This document shows, in pieces, positions 1 through 7,327 of a DNA stretch of 15,267 nt (the stretch's first letter is position 1; every line of letters begins with the position of its first letter). The DNA lies in contig PIVW01000091.1 in the NCBI GenBank assembly GCA_003353825.1, forward strand, positions 1 to 15,267, written 5' to 3'. Source of the stretch: Chloroflexota bacterium (lineage in GTDB: Bacteria; Chloroflexota; Anaerolineae; J102). Below the pieces are notes generated by a model. The model searched no databases, was not told the DNA's origin, and worked only from the letters and a program-made list of their open reading frames with translations. The position numbers were made by a program, and so were the translations under genes.

Positions 1-2
1 AT

Positions 3-182
3 GTGCGAAATGTAGGCTTAGAAGGGTTTCTGGACAGTGCTGTGAACTCACTCATCTTATCCTATGATTCCGCCCGTATTGCCGGAGATATTCCAACCAT
101 TGGTGAATTGCGATTTGATTGGGAAAGAGGGTTGTACATAATTCTGTATCCTGCACCTGGCGGAGAAACAACAGATGAATGA
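3..182 (+). CDS. Hypothetical protein, C-terminal 59 residues (partial, cut by window edge)
   Basis: The frame beginning at base 3 is open from the window edge to a TGA at 180-182, giving at least 59 residues that end in PAPGGETTDE. The residues are mixed, with no membrane segment; a stretch around GELRFDWERGLYIILY looks like two beta strands. I do not recognise the family. The stop overlaps the start of the next gene by 8 bp (ATGAATGA, 175-182), which is the reason to treat this as a real coding end and not chance. The GGAG ribosome site for that next gene lies inside this frame at 162-165. The true start is outside the window, so neither length nor N-terminal domain can be judged. Confidence 0.55.
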   Translation: MRNVGLEGFLDSAVNSLILSYDSARIAGDIPTIGELRFDWERGLYIILYPAPGGETTDE

Positions 183-543
183 TGTTGGTATCTTACGTAT
201 AGTTGCGGCTGTAGTTCTTTGGGGAATTGCTGTCATACTTTTCGTGTACAATGCCCGACTAAGTTTTTATCTCTGGCGTGAGTCTGTTGGCAGCAGTATG
301 TTGTTAGCTCTTGACAGCAAACTTCCATTGCGCTTTGGTTTTAGTATTGGATTGGCAGTCATTTTAATTGTTTTTGGCCTGATTGCATTGGCTCCAGATG
401 CAATAGGCTTGTTAGATGAAGGTGTCGTAGTTGCTTGTGTAATTGGTATACTCACTGCAATAAATATCTCAATCCGGCAACAAGCAGCGAGAAAATTGGC
501 ATCAAAAAATGATGATCACCCAGCTTCAGAAGACAATGATTAA
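175..543 (+). CDS. Small three-helix membrane protein of unknown function
   Basis: This 122-residue protein has three hydrophobic segments at about residues 7-27, 54-74 and 81-98. A polar loop with basic residues (about 28-52) lies between the first two, and the tail is charged, with lysines and arginines followed by acidic DNDDHPASEDND-type residues. It should sit in the cytoplasmic membrane; no catalytic motif is visible. The start is supported by GGAG at 162-165 with 9 bases of spacing and by an 8-bp overlap with the preceding gene's stop, which suggests translational coupling. Base composition is more AT-rich than the sugar genes further right, in line with an accessory origin. I do not recognise a family, and the role is unknown. 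A further ribosome site (AAGGA, 542-546) follows directly, so the operon probably continued downstream. Confidence 0.75.
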   Translation: MNDVGILRIVAAVVLWGIAVILFVYNARLSFYLWRESVGSSMLLALDSKLPLRFGFSIGLAVILIVFGLIALAPDAIGLLDEGVVVACVIGILTAINISIRQQAARKLASKNDDHPASEDND

Positions 544-551
544 GGATTCCT

Positions 552-647
552 ATGAGTTCAACACGATATAGCCGTATGCTAACAAAGAATTACCGCAGCA
601 TCTTCTGCATATGTCAAGTTTGGGAGGAAGAGGCAGCACAAAGCTAA
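552..647 (+). CDS. Short ORF (31 aa), possible truncated 5' end of a third operon gene
   Basis: An ATG at 552 follows AAGGA (542-546) with 5 bases of spacing, directly after the stop of the membrane-protein gene. The frame runs 31 codons (starting MSSTRYSRMLTKNYRSIF) to TAA at 645-647. The placement and ribosome site look like the start of a third gene in the same operon. The abrupt stop and the hairpin-rich non-coding sequence that follows suggest the gene was interrupted by an insertion. It could equally be a genuine tiny ORF or chance. No family is recognised. Confidence 0.3.
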   Translation: MSSTRYSRMLTKNYRSIFCICQVWEEEAAQS

Positions 648-945
648 CCCGTCCAAATTAGAAGGAACGGCAGCGGGTGAATGTGTATGACCGGCAGGCT
701 AATGGAAGAAGTGGCGTTCAAGGAACAAGAAAAGCCGTCGTCATCCTGATGGATGAAACTGCGACGTCAAGCGTCATCATCTACTGCGGCGTGAAAAGGA
801 TACGGCGATTCAGGGACTCAAATCAAGCTATGAAGCGACGCCTGATCAAGGAGATACGGCGTCCAGGGCAATCGCGGAATTAAGAGGCAGATGGCGAGCG
901 CCAGATCAGGTAAGCGAAACCGGTATCGTGGTCAGTTATTGTGAT
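648..945. other. Non-coding, hairpin-rich stretch between the left operon and the IS110 transposase
   Basis: No convincing gene is seen in these 298 bases; a 68-codon open frame (677-883) has a basic, low-quality composition and no family resemblance. A clear hairpin is present: TCATCC (741-746), loop TGAT, GGATGA (751-756), extended by CGTCG (736-740) pairing with CGACG (762-766) across a 5-base bulge. The 9-mer GATACGGCG occurs at 799-807 and again at 853-861. Such structure fits either the downstream end of the IS110 element or the degenerate RNA part of another retroelement (for example a group II intron), but I could not identify intron boundaries or a domain V. It is flagged as structured and unassigned. 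Confidence 0.35.
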
Positions 946-1963
946 TCAGCGTGCAAGCAGGGGGTCAAATGATTCTTGGTGAAGCAGCAGGTGAAAGCAA
1001 ATGCGGTTGGCTTTGTGAGCAGCATGGATCACCGCACCGACTCTGCCCTTGCCTCGTCGACGGGCCCTTTGCTTGGCGCGTGCTATGGTTGGGCAGTACG
1101 TGCTGGTGTTGAGACCGATGGTGTACAAGACCTGGCGTAGACCGCCATCCCCCTTCCTGGTGATTTTGCCCCGGCGACGGCGATCGCCACTGTCGTCCTG
1201 ACTGACATCGAACACCTTGTTGGCCGTTTTAGGACCGCAGCGCAGGCCATGACTGCGAAAAAAAGTCTGCAGTTCAGCATGAGAGAAGGGTAACCACTCA
1301 TAAGGATTGGGTCGGTGTTCCAAAATGAGACGTACCAACTGGCGCTGCAGGGGTAGACTCAGCACTAAAGGCACAGGCGTTTCCAAGTGGGGATGGGCTT
1401 TTCGATACGCTCGGACATTGACCAAGGCCCCGGGCCATAGTCGGTCGATTTGAGTCAAGAGATTGACTTGTAGACGCTGTTGTTCTCGCCGTAAGTTGCC
1501 GTAAATCGGCAGCCCACAGCTCAAAGCGCAGGGCCTCTCCGTGGCCGAGCCAGGCGGGATGACCCAAGCCGTCTCGCAAACAATGAGCCGTGGCCTGAAC
1601 ATCAATGGGATCGCTCTTGCGCTTACGCCCATTCATAAGCTGCTTCCGTTTCTGCTTGGTTTGGTAGGGATTGAGAAAGCGCAAGTCGATTTGAGCACCA
1701 AAATCGCCCCGAATCGCATAGGCCCATGGTTCGTGATAGATCCCTGTCGGTTCCATACCTAGGATAACTGGGTGGTATTCACGTTGCTCAATTTGCTGGG
1801 TTAGCCAAGTCCGAAAATGAGCATAACCTATACGGTTGTTGCGCACTTCCCTGGCTGGACGCACGGGTTGTAGTGCCCATCCTGCGAAAGCGCCATAACA
1901 GTGGATGTTTTTGCCCACATCGATGGCGACGTATAGTGGATGTGTGATAGACTGATGGTCCAT
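946..1963 (-). pseudogene. IS110-family transposase, disrupted by a single-base frameshift
   Basis: This is a DEDD (RuvC-like) recombinase of the IS110 family. The start is the ATG at 1961-1963, preceded by GGAGG with 6 bases of spacing. In the first frame the catalytic acids appear as AIDVGKN (D), LGMEPTGIYHE (E) and KSDPIDVQATA (two D). Around 1486-1489 the reading must shift by one base: LWAADLRQLT in one frame continues as REQQRLQVNLLTQIDRLWPG in the other, as if one extra G were present in ACGGCG. The second frame carries the C-terminal transposase_20 region, including a serine in DDSGDRRRRGKITRKG followed by LRQVLY, and ends at TGA 946-948. Joined length is about 339 residues, normal for the family. 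The usual PGIG helix-hairpin-helix motif is not clearly visible. The frameshift may be genuine inactivation or a sequencing error. Confidence 0.85.
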
Positions 1964-2029
1964 GAGTAACCTCCGAATCTGTGAGTAGCTTTGGAATTGC
2001 AATGTCACTCCAACATCGTAACTCCTATT

Positions 2030-2157
2030 GGTTCTCTGGGATTTCGCGTGGTGCTGATTCTTTCCACACTATATCTAGGCGCTGGCACAACCAGCCACTA
2101 GGTGTGGGGGCATCATCGACTGAAATTCGTGATCGTCACGCGAAGTCCCAAAGAGCC
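2030..2157 (-). ncRNA. Candidate structured RNA upstream of the IS110 transposase (possible bridge RNA)
   Basis: Bases 2030-2050 pair with 2137-2157 over 21 positions. The core GGGATTTCGCGTG (2038-2050) matches CACGCGAAGTCCC (2137-2149) at 12 positions plus one G-T. Inside lies a second composite hairpin: CCACAC (2064-2069) with GTGTGG (2102-2107), CTAG (2075-2078) with CTAG (2098-2101), and GCTGG (2081-2085) with CCAGC (2091-2095) around a 5-base loop. There is a 5-base bulge and a 2x2 internal loop. The element sits 67 to 194 bases upstream of the transposase start. IS110-group elements are known to transcribe a bridge RNA of about this size from this position. The strand is inferred from the transposase. 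A palindromic repeat unrelated to the IS is the alternative. Confidence 0.4.
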
Positions 2158-2196
2158 CTCCTATTTTACGATCTTGGGGTTACTCATGTTTACATC

Positions 2197-2242
2197 AGGG
2201 CAATCGCAACTAATATGTCAAGTAAACAAGCTAGGGCAATCG
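2197..2242. repeat. 10-bp direct repeat AGGGCAATCG, possible ISAs1-element end
   Basis: AGGGCAATCG occurs at 2197-2206 and again at 2233-2242, just downstream of the ISAs1 transposase remnant's stop codon. The first copy begins CAGGGCAATCGCAACTAA from 2196, which resembles an IS terminal repeat in style. No matching inverted copy was found on the other side of the remnant, so the end assignment is only a guess. Confidence 0.3.
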
Positions 2243-2247
2243 GTGTC

Positions 2248-2694
2248 TTAATGGAAGCCAGCCTTCAGAACTTTCACGAGGTAAGTTTCATCCCAACCGC
2301 ATCTTAAACGTTTGCTCTTGATGCCACGCTGTGAAGTCGTTTCTTGTTTGAGCAGGTTCACGGCCATATGGCGCAGAACTGTCATGTTGGCGTCAGCGTG
2401 ACCTATGCAGATACGGCTGTCATCTTCACGAAAAGCGACGTCAAGAACCCAGTGCAAGCCGTTTTCGACGCCCCAATGCGCACGTTTGGCTTGTAGAGCA
2501 GCGTCAGCCTGCGGAGGTCGACTTGAGATGTAGTAATTTGTATTACGAGCTTCCTCTTCACCTTACCGGCGCACAGTATGAATCATAGCGATAGTCTGAA
2601 GCCCTTTCCATTTAGGCAGTGTGCGGAAATGCTCTGAGCAGCAATTTCAGTTTGGCAGCTCATGGCTTTCAACAGTGTGTTTGTGGTAACGAAC
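2248..2694 (-). pseudogene. ISAs1-family transposase, C-terminal remnant with in-frame stops
   Basis: One reading frame on the minus strand carries recognisable ISAs1 (DDE) C-terminal sequence: LPKWKGLQTIAMIHTVRR, then NYYISSRPP, then RAHWGVENGLHWVLDVAFRE, and finally LRHMAVNLLKQE and KRLRCGWDETYLVKVL to the natural C-terminus. The HW(G/v)EN.LHWVLD.F.ED block is the family hallmark. TGA at 2647-2649 and TAA at 2563-2565 interrupt the frame, and similarity fades upstream of about 2694, next to the aldo/keto reductase stop. The N-terminal half, including the first catalytic aspartates, is missing. It is a dead fragment, probably older than the adjacent IS110 insertion. Confidence 0.85.
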
Positions 2695-2751
2695 TCACTG
2701 CGGTTGCGAAGGTGCAAGGTGGAGTGAGATAACTTTGTTCGTAAGGGAATG

Positions 2752-3723
2752 TCATAGTTCAGCATACTGATCCACGGAATTGGGATCGTGGTTTTCTGGT
2801 AAGCCCTCTTTCCAGCAAACATCGGCGACGGACATGATCATAGCCCTGACCTCGGCCAGAAGCAACGGGTCGGGGCCTTGGTACACTGCTCTGACATTTC
2901 GTTCTACCTCGACTGTGGTGCTCATTCCTACCAGGGTTGTGGCAACATCAGGGTGTGCGAGGGCGAACTGCAAGGCCAACTGACTGATACCAGCGCCATG
3001 CTCACGGCACAACGCTGACACTTGCCGACCCTTGGCAAGCACCTGCTGCGGCGCAGGATGCCAGTCGGGTGGACCCGCATCTGTGAGCAAACCCATGTGT
3101 AACGCCGAGGCATTGATCAGTCCGATGCCCAATTGTTTCGCCACTGGCGTGAATGCATCATCCATGGAGGTGTCGAAGAGATTGTAGCGACAGTAGCTGA
3201 GAATGGTATCGACAGTTGTGGCCTTTGCCACACGTGCCAGCATCCCCAATGGATATGCGGTGATTCCCACACATCGCACCTTGCCCTGGCGCTGCAAACG
3301 TCGCATGGTCGGGATCGTTTCATTTACGATGAGGTCAGTCGGGGCAAACTCGATATCGTGAGCCTGTAAAACATCGATGTATTCTGTTCGCAAACGTTTC
3401 AAACTGGTTTCGACTGATCGAGTGATACCGATGCTTGAGAAATCAAGACCGCTGGCCGGATCATGTGCATGTCTGCCGGCTTTGGTTGCCAGGATGATAT
3501 GGTTGCGTTTTCCGATCAATGCCCTACCCAACCGCTCTTCGGCCAGGTGAAATCCATAGAGGGGTGCTGTATCAAAATAGTTGATGCCAAGATCGATGGC
3601 CCGATGTACGGCACGCTCTCCCTCATTTGTGTCGATTTCACCATACTCATTGCCCAGTGCCGCCGCACCAAAACCCAGGATCGAGATATGCAAACCTGTC
3701 TTACCCAGCTGGCGGAAGATCAT
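2752..3723 (-). CDS. Aldo/keto reductase (sugar aldose dehydrogenase-like)
   Basis: This 323-residue protein is a complete NAD(P)-dependent aldo/keto reductase with a single (beta/alpha)8 barrel. The catalytic tetrad is visible: D51 and Y56 in NYFDTAPLYG, K81 in LATKAGR, and H122 in LQAHDIEFAP. The N-terminus (RQLGKTGLHISILGFGAAAL) is typical of the branch holding D-threo-aldose 1-dehydrogenase (L-fucose dehydrogenase) and plant L-galactose dehydrogenase. An aldose-oxidising role is therefore the best guess; the exact sugar is not readable. The ATG at 3723 has GAGGGAG upstream with about 7 bases of spacing. It is last in the minus-strand sugar cluster, 149 bp after the FGGY kinase, with no gene in that gap. 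No obvious terminator hairpin follows the stop; the ISAs1 remnant begins about 60 bp further on. Confidence 0.88.
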   Translation of the reverse strand: MIFRQLGKTGLHISILGFGAAALGNEYGEIDTNEGERAVHRAIDLGINYFDTAPLYGFHLAEERLGRALIGKRNHIILATKAGRHAHDPASGLDFSSIGITRSVETSLKRLRTEYIDVLQAHDIEFAPTDLIVNETIPTMRRLQRQGKVRCVGITAYPLGMLARVAKATTVDTILSYCRYNLFDTSMDDAFTPVAKQLGIGLINASALHMGLLTDAGPPDWHPAPQQVLAKGRQVSALCREHGAGISQLALQFALAHPDVATTLVGMSTTVEVERNVRAVYQGPDPLLLAEVRAMIMSVADVCWKEGLPENHDPNSVDQYAEL

Positions 3724-3872
3724 CCAGGCGCTCCCTCAGCAGCTACTTCCGGTGCTGCACAAAATGCTCGAAATATCGCATCACTATCACCCTGTCGATC
3801 TCACTGATTTGTCCCCGATTGGTGGCAAATGGAATCGCCTTCATATTTGCTCTCAAAAATCATGGCAAGCGT

Positions 3873-5399
3873 CTAGTTCCGGTCAAGCTTGGCCAGTTGT
3901 GTAAAAATGGGTTCGAGCGCCACATAGGTTTGTTCGAAAAGCTTGAAATAGGGCTCGTAGAGCGGAGATGTCTCAGGTTCGGGAGACTGGTAGTCGTGGA
4001 TGGACGCAAGATCACGCGCGATTTTGTAATCGGGATACAGCCCTACACCGACGCCTCCGGCAATGGCGGCGCCCAAGGCAGCGGCTTGTACTGAGAGGTT
4101 CAAGCGTGCGACCGGAAATTGGTAAACATCTGCCAATATCTGCCGCCAAAGTGTGCTCCTGGCGCCACCACCGATCAAGCGGATACCTGTCCCGACCTCA
4201 GTCCCCTGCGATTTCAGCACTGTGAGGATACTACGCAAGTGAAAAGCGACCCCTTCCAGGACAGCGCGCGTCATTTCAGGTTTGCCATGGGACATGCTCA
4301 GGCCCACAAAGGCCCCGCGCGCGAACGGATTCCAATAGGGGCTGCGCTCGCCCAACAAATAGGGCAGAAAGAGCAATCCCTGGCTGCCGGGAGGTACGGC
4401 AGCGGCGGCTTCGTCCAATGCTTCGTATTGAGGATGCTCATGATCCTCTGGCCGAAGCAACCGCTCAAACCAATCAAAGGCTCCGCCTGCCGCTTGCATG
4501 GTTCCTAACGGGATATAAAGGTCGGGATCAAGATGTGCTATATTGAAGGTGCGTCGCTTGGGGTCCAGGATAGGTCGAGATGTAGAGAGGGCAATCCAGG
4601 ATGAGGAACCGATGTAATTGTAGGTGTCGCCCGCGGCAATGGATCCGGCCCCCACCGTAGCGCAGGCGCCATCCCCACCCCCGATTACCACCGCAGTCCC
4701 GGTCCTCAAACCTGTTTCTCGGGCAGCTTCGTCGCTCACCCCACCGATCACTGTCGCTGCCGGGTAGATGTCCGCTAACTTGCCTGTGTCTAAACCGAGT
4801 TGCTCGATTAATTCTCCCGCCCATTCTCGTTTAGTTAGATCCATCAGCAGGGTCAGCGAGGCATCAGAATAGTCGGTGGCGTACTCACCGCAGAACAGGT
4901 ACGCGGCGTAATCTTTCGCCTGCAAGACGAGATGCGTGTTGTGATAAACATCGGGCTCATGCATCTTGATCCAAAGCCACTTGGCGGCTGGGTAGCCGGC
5001 ACTGATGCGATTACCCGTTAGCTGATAGACCTCTTCTTCGCCACAGGTGTCGGCAATGGTCGCTGCTTGTTCAACCGCACGCTGGTCCGCCCAGATAATG
5101 GCCGGGCGCAGCGGTATCCCCGCTTTATCCACCGACACAAGGCCATTCATATGCCCACTAAAGCTCACTACGGCGATCTCACTTGAAGAGATGCCCGCTT
5201 CCTTGAGTAGCTGTCGTGTCGAAGAAAACAGGGCTCGACGCCAGTGCTTGGGATCTTGCTCGGCCCAGTTGGCCTGGGGGTAAGCAGTAGGGTAACTGGC
5301 AACTGTGGCGGCGGCAACCCTGCCATCACGCCAGAAAAGTGTAGCTTTGTTGCCGGTTGTGCCCAGATCATGGGCCAGGATGTAGCTGCTATCAGCCAT
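3873..5399 (-). CDS. xylB: FGGY-family carbohydrate kinase, xylulokinase-like
   Basis: The 508-residue, two-domain kinase has the full FGGY layout. The N-terminal phosphate loop is HDLGTTGNKATLF (residues 10-22, D11). A SGHMNG turn (81-86) stands where xylulokinases carry GQMHG, and WADQR contains the substrate-site D105. The C-terminal ATPase half starts with GGGDGAC, with D243 as the expected catalytic base, and later shows LIGGGARSTLWRQILADV, the FGGY signature 2 region. It phosphorylates a ketose or related sugar with ATP in the cytoplasm. D-xylulose is the family-level guess, but the altered HMNG turn leaves a different ketose open. The start ATG overlaps the upstream kinase stop by 8 bp (ATGGCTGA, 5392-5399), with GGAAGAGG 6 bases before it, so the two are translationally coupled. 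Confidence 0.85.
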   Translation of the reverse strand: MADSSYILAHDLGTTGNKATLFWRDGRVAAATVASYPTAYPQANWAEQDPKHWRRALFSSTRQLLKEAGISSSEIAVVSFSGHMNGLVSVDKAGIPLRPAIIWADQRAVEQAATIADTCGEEEVYQLTGNRISAGYPAAKWLWIKMHEPDVYHNTHLVLQAKDYAAYLFCGEYATDYSDASLTLLMDLTKREWAGELIEQLGLDTGKLADIYPAATVIGGVSDEAARETGLRTGTAVVIGGGDGACATVGAGSIAAGDTYNYIGSSSWIALSTSRPILDPKRRTFNIAHLDPDLYIPLGTMQAAGGAFDWFERLLRPEDHEHPQYEALDEAAAAVPPGSQGLLFLPYLLGERSPYWNPFARGAFVGLSMSHGKPEMTRAVLEGVAFHLRSILTVLKSQGTEVGTGIRLIGGGARSTLWRQILADVYQFPVARLNLSVQAAALGAAIAGGVGVGLYPDYKIARDLASIHDYQSPEPETSPLYEPYFKLFEQTYVALEPIFTQLAKLDRN

Positions 5400-6405
5400 T
5401 GTCGACCTCTTCCAGATTCACACCGGGTCTGACCTTCGGGCGATATAACGCTGCTGCGCCTGCCTCTGTCAAAGCGTGTTCGAGCTGGTTGCTATCATCC
5501 CAGGGCCATAAGGCGATAATGGTGCCTCCATCGCCGGCGCCTGCCAGCTTCGCACCGAGCGCACCGGCATTTAGCGCAGCTGCAATCAGGCGCTCATTGC
5601 ACTCACCTGATCCACCCAGATCTCGCTGAATGGCGTGATTCTCATTCATCAGTTCGCCGAGCTGGGGCCAATCCTCCATCAAGATAGCCTTTTTGCCTTT
5701 TTGGGCAATGGCGCCAATACGTTTGTAGCTTTCTACCACCCGTTTTTCCCCCTCCAACCAGCGCTCGCGTAACGGTCTATGCACCACTCCAGAGGAATGC
5801 TGAACGCCGGTAAAGGCCAGTACGAAAGGAAGTTTAGAGACGTAACCTGATAGAGGTTCGACAGTGGCAAAGAGTTCGGCTTCGGCACTGCGGTAAAATT
5901 GCTTTCCGCGGAAATCTATGTAATTGAGTCCACCGAATGTGCACATGTAAGCATCCTGGTAGCCACAGACGATCTTAAGATAATTTAACTCGATATAACG
6001 AGCACGTTCGGCAGTGCCGTAGAGATTGGGGTGTTCTCCTTGCCAGGCTAGCAGTGCCCGAAGCAGAGCTACCACCAGGGCTGTCGAACCTGCCAGTCCG
6101 CTGCGCATGGGGATCTCGGTTTCATACAAGATATGGCACTTCAGCGGCGGCAGGCGCATGTAGTCTAAGATCGCCCTGGGTAGATCAAAGTAGTCTTTGT
6201 TTGGGCGAAGATCGTTCTGGCTGCGGATTATGCATGTCTTGCCGGCCGTTTCTAGAACCAATTCATCTGCTGGTGTGATGGTCACACGTGCCCGCATGCC
6301 CACCGAGCAGGACAAAACTCTACCACCGTACATGTCGGTGGGGTTGCCGATAATGCCGCAGCGGCCGGGCGCCGAGCATACAACTCGTTGCGTATCAGAG
6401 TTCAT
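5392..6405 (-). CDS. GHMP-family sugar-1-kinase, probable glucuronokinase
   Basis: The protein has 337 residues when started at 6405, where ATGAACTCTGA overlaps the galU stop by 11 bp; a longer open frame to 6510 runs back through galU and is rejected. GHMP fold landmarks are APGRCGIIGNPTDMYGG (12-28), the ATP loop IPMRSGLAGSTALV (98-111), CGYQDAY with candidate base D151, and the C-terminal KLAGAGDGGTIIAL (286-299). From memory, blocks such as RERWLEGEKRVVESYKRIG and LGELMNENHAIQRDL closely follow plant glucuronokinase, which makes D-glucuronate 1-phosphate. The downstream partner would be the GalU-like enzyme encoded immediately before it. Other GHMP sugar kinases (galacturonate, fucose or heptose kinase) are the alternatives. 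No clear Shine-Dalgarno precedes the ATG, so translation probably depends on termination-reinitiation from galU. Confidence 0.8.
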   Translation of the reverse strand: MNSDTQRVVCSAPGRCGIIGNPTDMYGGRVLSCSVGMRARVTITPADELVLETAGKTCIIRSQNDLRPNKDYFDLPRAILDYMRLPPLKCHILYETEIPMRSGLAGSTALVVALLRALLAWQGEHPNLYGTAERARYIELNYLKIVCGYQDAYMCTFGGLNYIDFRGKQFYRSAEAELFATVEPLSGYVSKLPFVLAFTGVQHSSGVVHRPLRERWLEGEKRVVESYKRIGAIAQKGKKAILMEDWPQLGELMNENHAIQRDLGGSGECNERLIAAALNAGALGAKLAGAGDGGTIIALWPWDDSNQLEHALTEAGAAALYRPKVRPGVNLEEVDNG

Positions 6406-7303
6406 AAGCTTTGGCTTTGATATGTTTGCGGACCAGGTAGCCATAACGTTCATCGGCCAGGGCGAAATCGATAAAAGCTCTGAAGTAGCTCTCGAAGTTG
6501 CCGACATCATAGCGCTGGTGTCGGGCCGGGAGCAGCCAGGCGTAGACCGGCAGACCCATGCGGATGAGTATGTTCATGGCGTCAGTCAGCTGGATTTCCC
6601 CTTTGCGATCAGGCGCCGTGCGCTGCAAAGCCTCGAAGATGGCAGGGCTGAAAGTGTAGCGGGCGGCAATGGCCAGGTTGGTCGGGGCTGTACCCGTTGG
6701 CGGTTTCTCCACGATGTCAGTAATGGCCACAGGTTCGTCGGCTGGAATGGCGCTATCTCCGGCGATGCTAACGATCCCATAGCGGAATGCCTCTTCAGGT
6801 GCCACTTGCTCCACGGCAATGATGGCCGCGGCGCCCACATGTTTATGAGCGGCCATCATCCCTCTCAGTGGCGAGGCAGGGTCATTGCCGGCGATCAGTG
6901 AATCGCCCAGTGCTACCGCACAATCGTCATCTCCAACAAAATCCCTGCCCAGAGAGACTGCATGCCCCAGGCCCTTTGGCGCGCTCTGCCGAGTATAGAA
7001 GAAACGGGCGTTGCCTTTATTGAGATAGCGCAGATCATCCAATAGGGCTTCGTTCCCTGCGCGTTCCAAAGCCGCAACCAGCTCCGGTTCCACATCGAAG
7101 TGGTCTTCGATAGAGCGTTTGCGGCGGCCGGTAATGATCAATATCTTGCTCAGCCTGGCAGCCTGCAACTCTTCTACAACGTATTGCACGGCTGGTTTCC
7201 GCCCCACAGGCAACATTTCTTTGGGTTGAGATTTGGTGGCGGGCAACAGGCGAGTGCCAAGACCGGCGGCCGGCACGATGGCTTTTGTGATAGGTTGGTC
7301 CAT
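6395..7303 (-). CDS. galU: GalU-like UTP-sugar-1-phosphate uridylyltransferase
   Basis: The 302-residue Rossmann-type nucleotidyltransferase begins with the GalU signature PAAGLGTRLLPATKSQPKEM (11-30), followed by LPV..KPAVQYVVEE. It later has the metal-site region VALGDSLI, where many GalU proteins read LADD, and DIVEKPP. It couples UTP to a sugar 1-phosphate, classically glucose 1-phosphate to UDP-glucose. Because the next gene overlaps it by 11 bp and encodes a probable glucuronokinase, glucuronate 1-phosphate is a plausible second or main substrate here; this is inference from context. The ATG at 7303 has AGGAG at 7315-7319, with a rather long 11-base spacing. An 85-bp gap with nested palindromes separates it from the glucuronate isomerase gene upstream. 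Confidence 0.9.
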   Translation of the reverse strand: MDQPITKAIVPAAGLGTRLLPATKSQPKEMLPVGRKPAVQYVVEELQAARLSKILIITGRRKRSIEDHFDVEPELVAALERAGNEALLDDLRYLNKGNARFFYTRQSAPKGLGHAVSLGRDFVGDDDCAVALGDSLIAGNDPASPLRGMMAAHKHVGAAAIIAVEQVAPEEAFRYGIVSIAGDSAIPADEPVAITDIVEKPPTGTAPTNLAIAARYTFSPAIFEALQRTAPDRKGEIQLTDAMNILIRMGLPVYAWLLPARHQRYDVGNFESYFRAFIDFALADERYGYLVRKHIKAKAYEL

Positions 7304-7327
7304 TAGATAGAAATCTCCTGACCGTTA

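Larger units (their letters stand above)
946..2195 (-). mobile_element. IS110-family insertion sequence (ends not located)
   Basis: The element is defined by its transposase gene and the upstream non-coding stretch. IS110 elements lack conventional terminal inverted repeats and usually make no target duplication, so the tips cannot be read from one copy. The upstream limit is set just before CAGGGCAATCG (2196-2206), which may be the tip of the neighbouring ISAs1 remnant. The downstream limit is at least the transposase stop and could extend left into 648-945. About 230 bases of upstream leader suits an IS110-group layout with a long left end. Confidence 0.45.

Noticed and set aside
677..883. 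68-codon open frame as a gene
   Set aside because: It has basic low-complexity residues, no ribosome site, no family resemblance, and overlaps the hairpin and repeated 9-mer.
2583..2822. 79-codon minus-strand frame
   Set aside because: It spans the aldo/keto reductase C-terminus out of frame; the neighbouring frame carries the ISAs1 signatures instead.
3463..4094. Plus-strand open frames across the aldo/keto reductase and FGGY kinase genes
   Set aside because: They are antisense shadows of well-supported minus-strand genes, with no motifs.
6406..6510. N-terminal extension of the GHMP kinase up to an ATG at 6510
   Set aside because: These 35 codons lie inside galU in another frame, read as low-quality sequence, and the family N-terminus (SAPGRCGIIGNP) fits a start at 6405.
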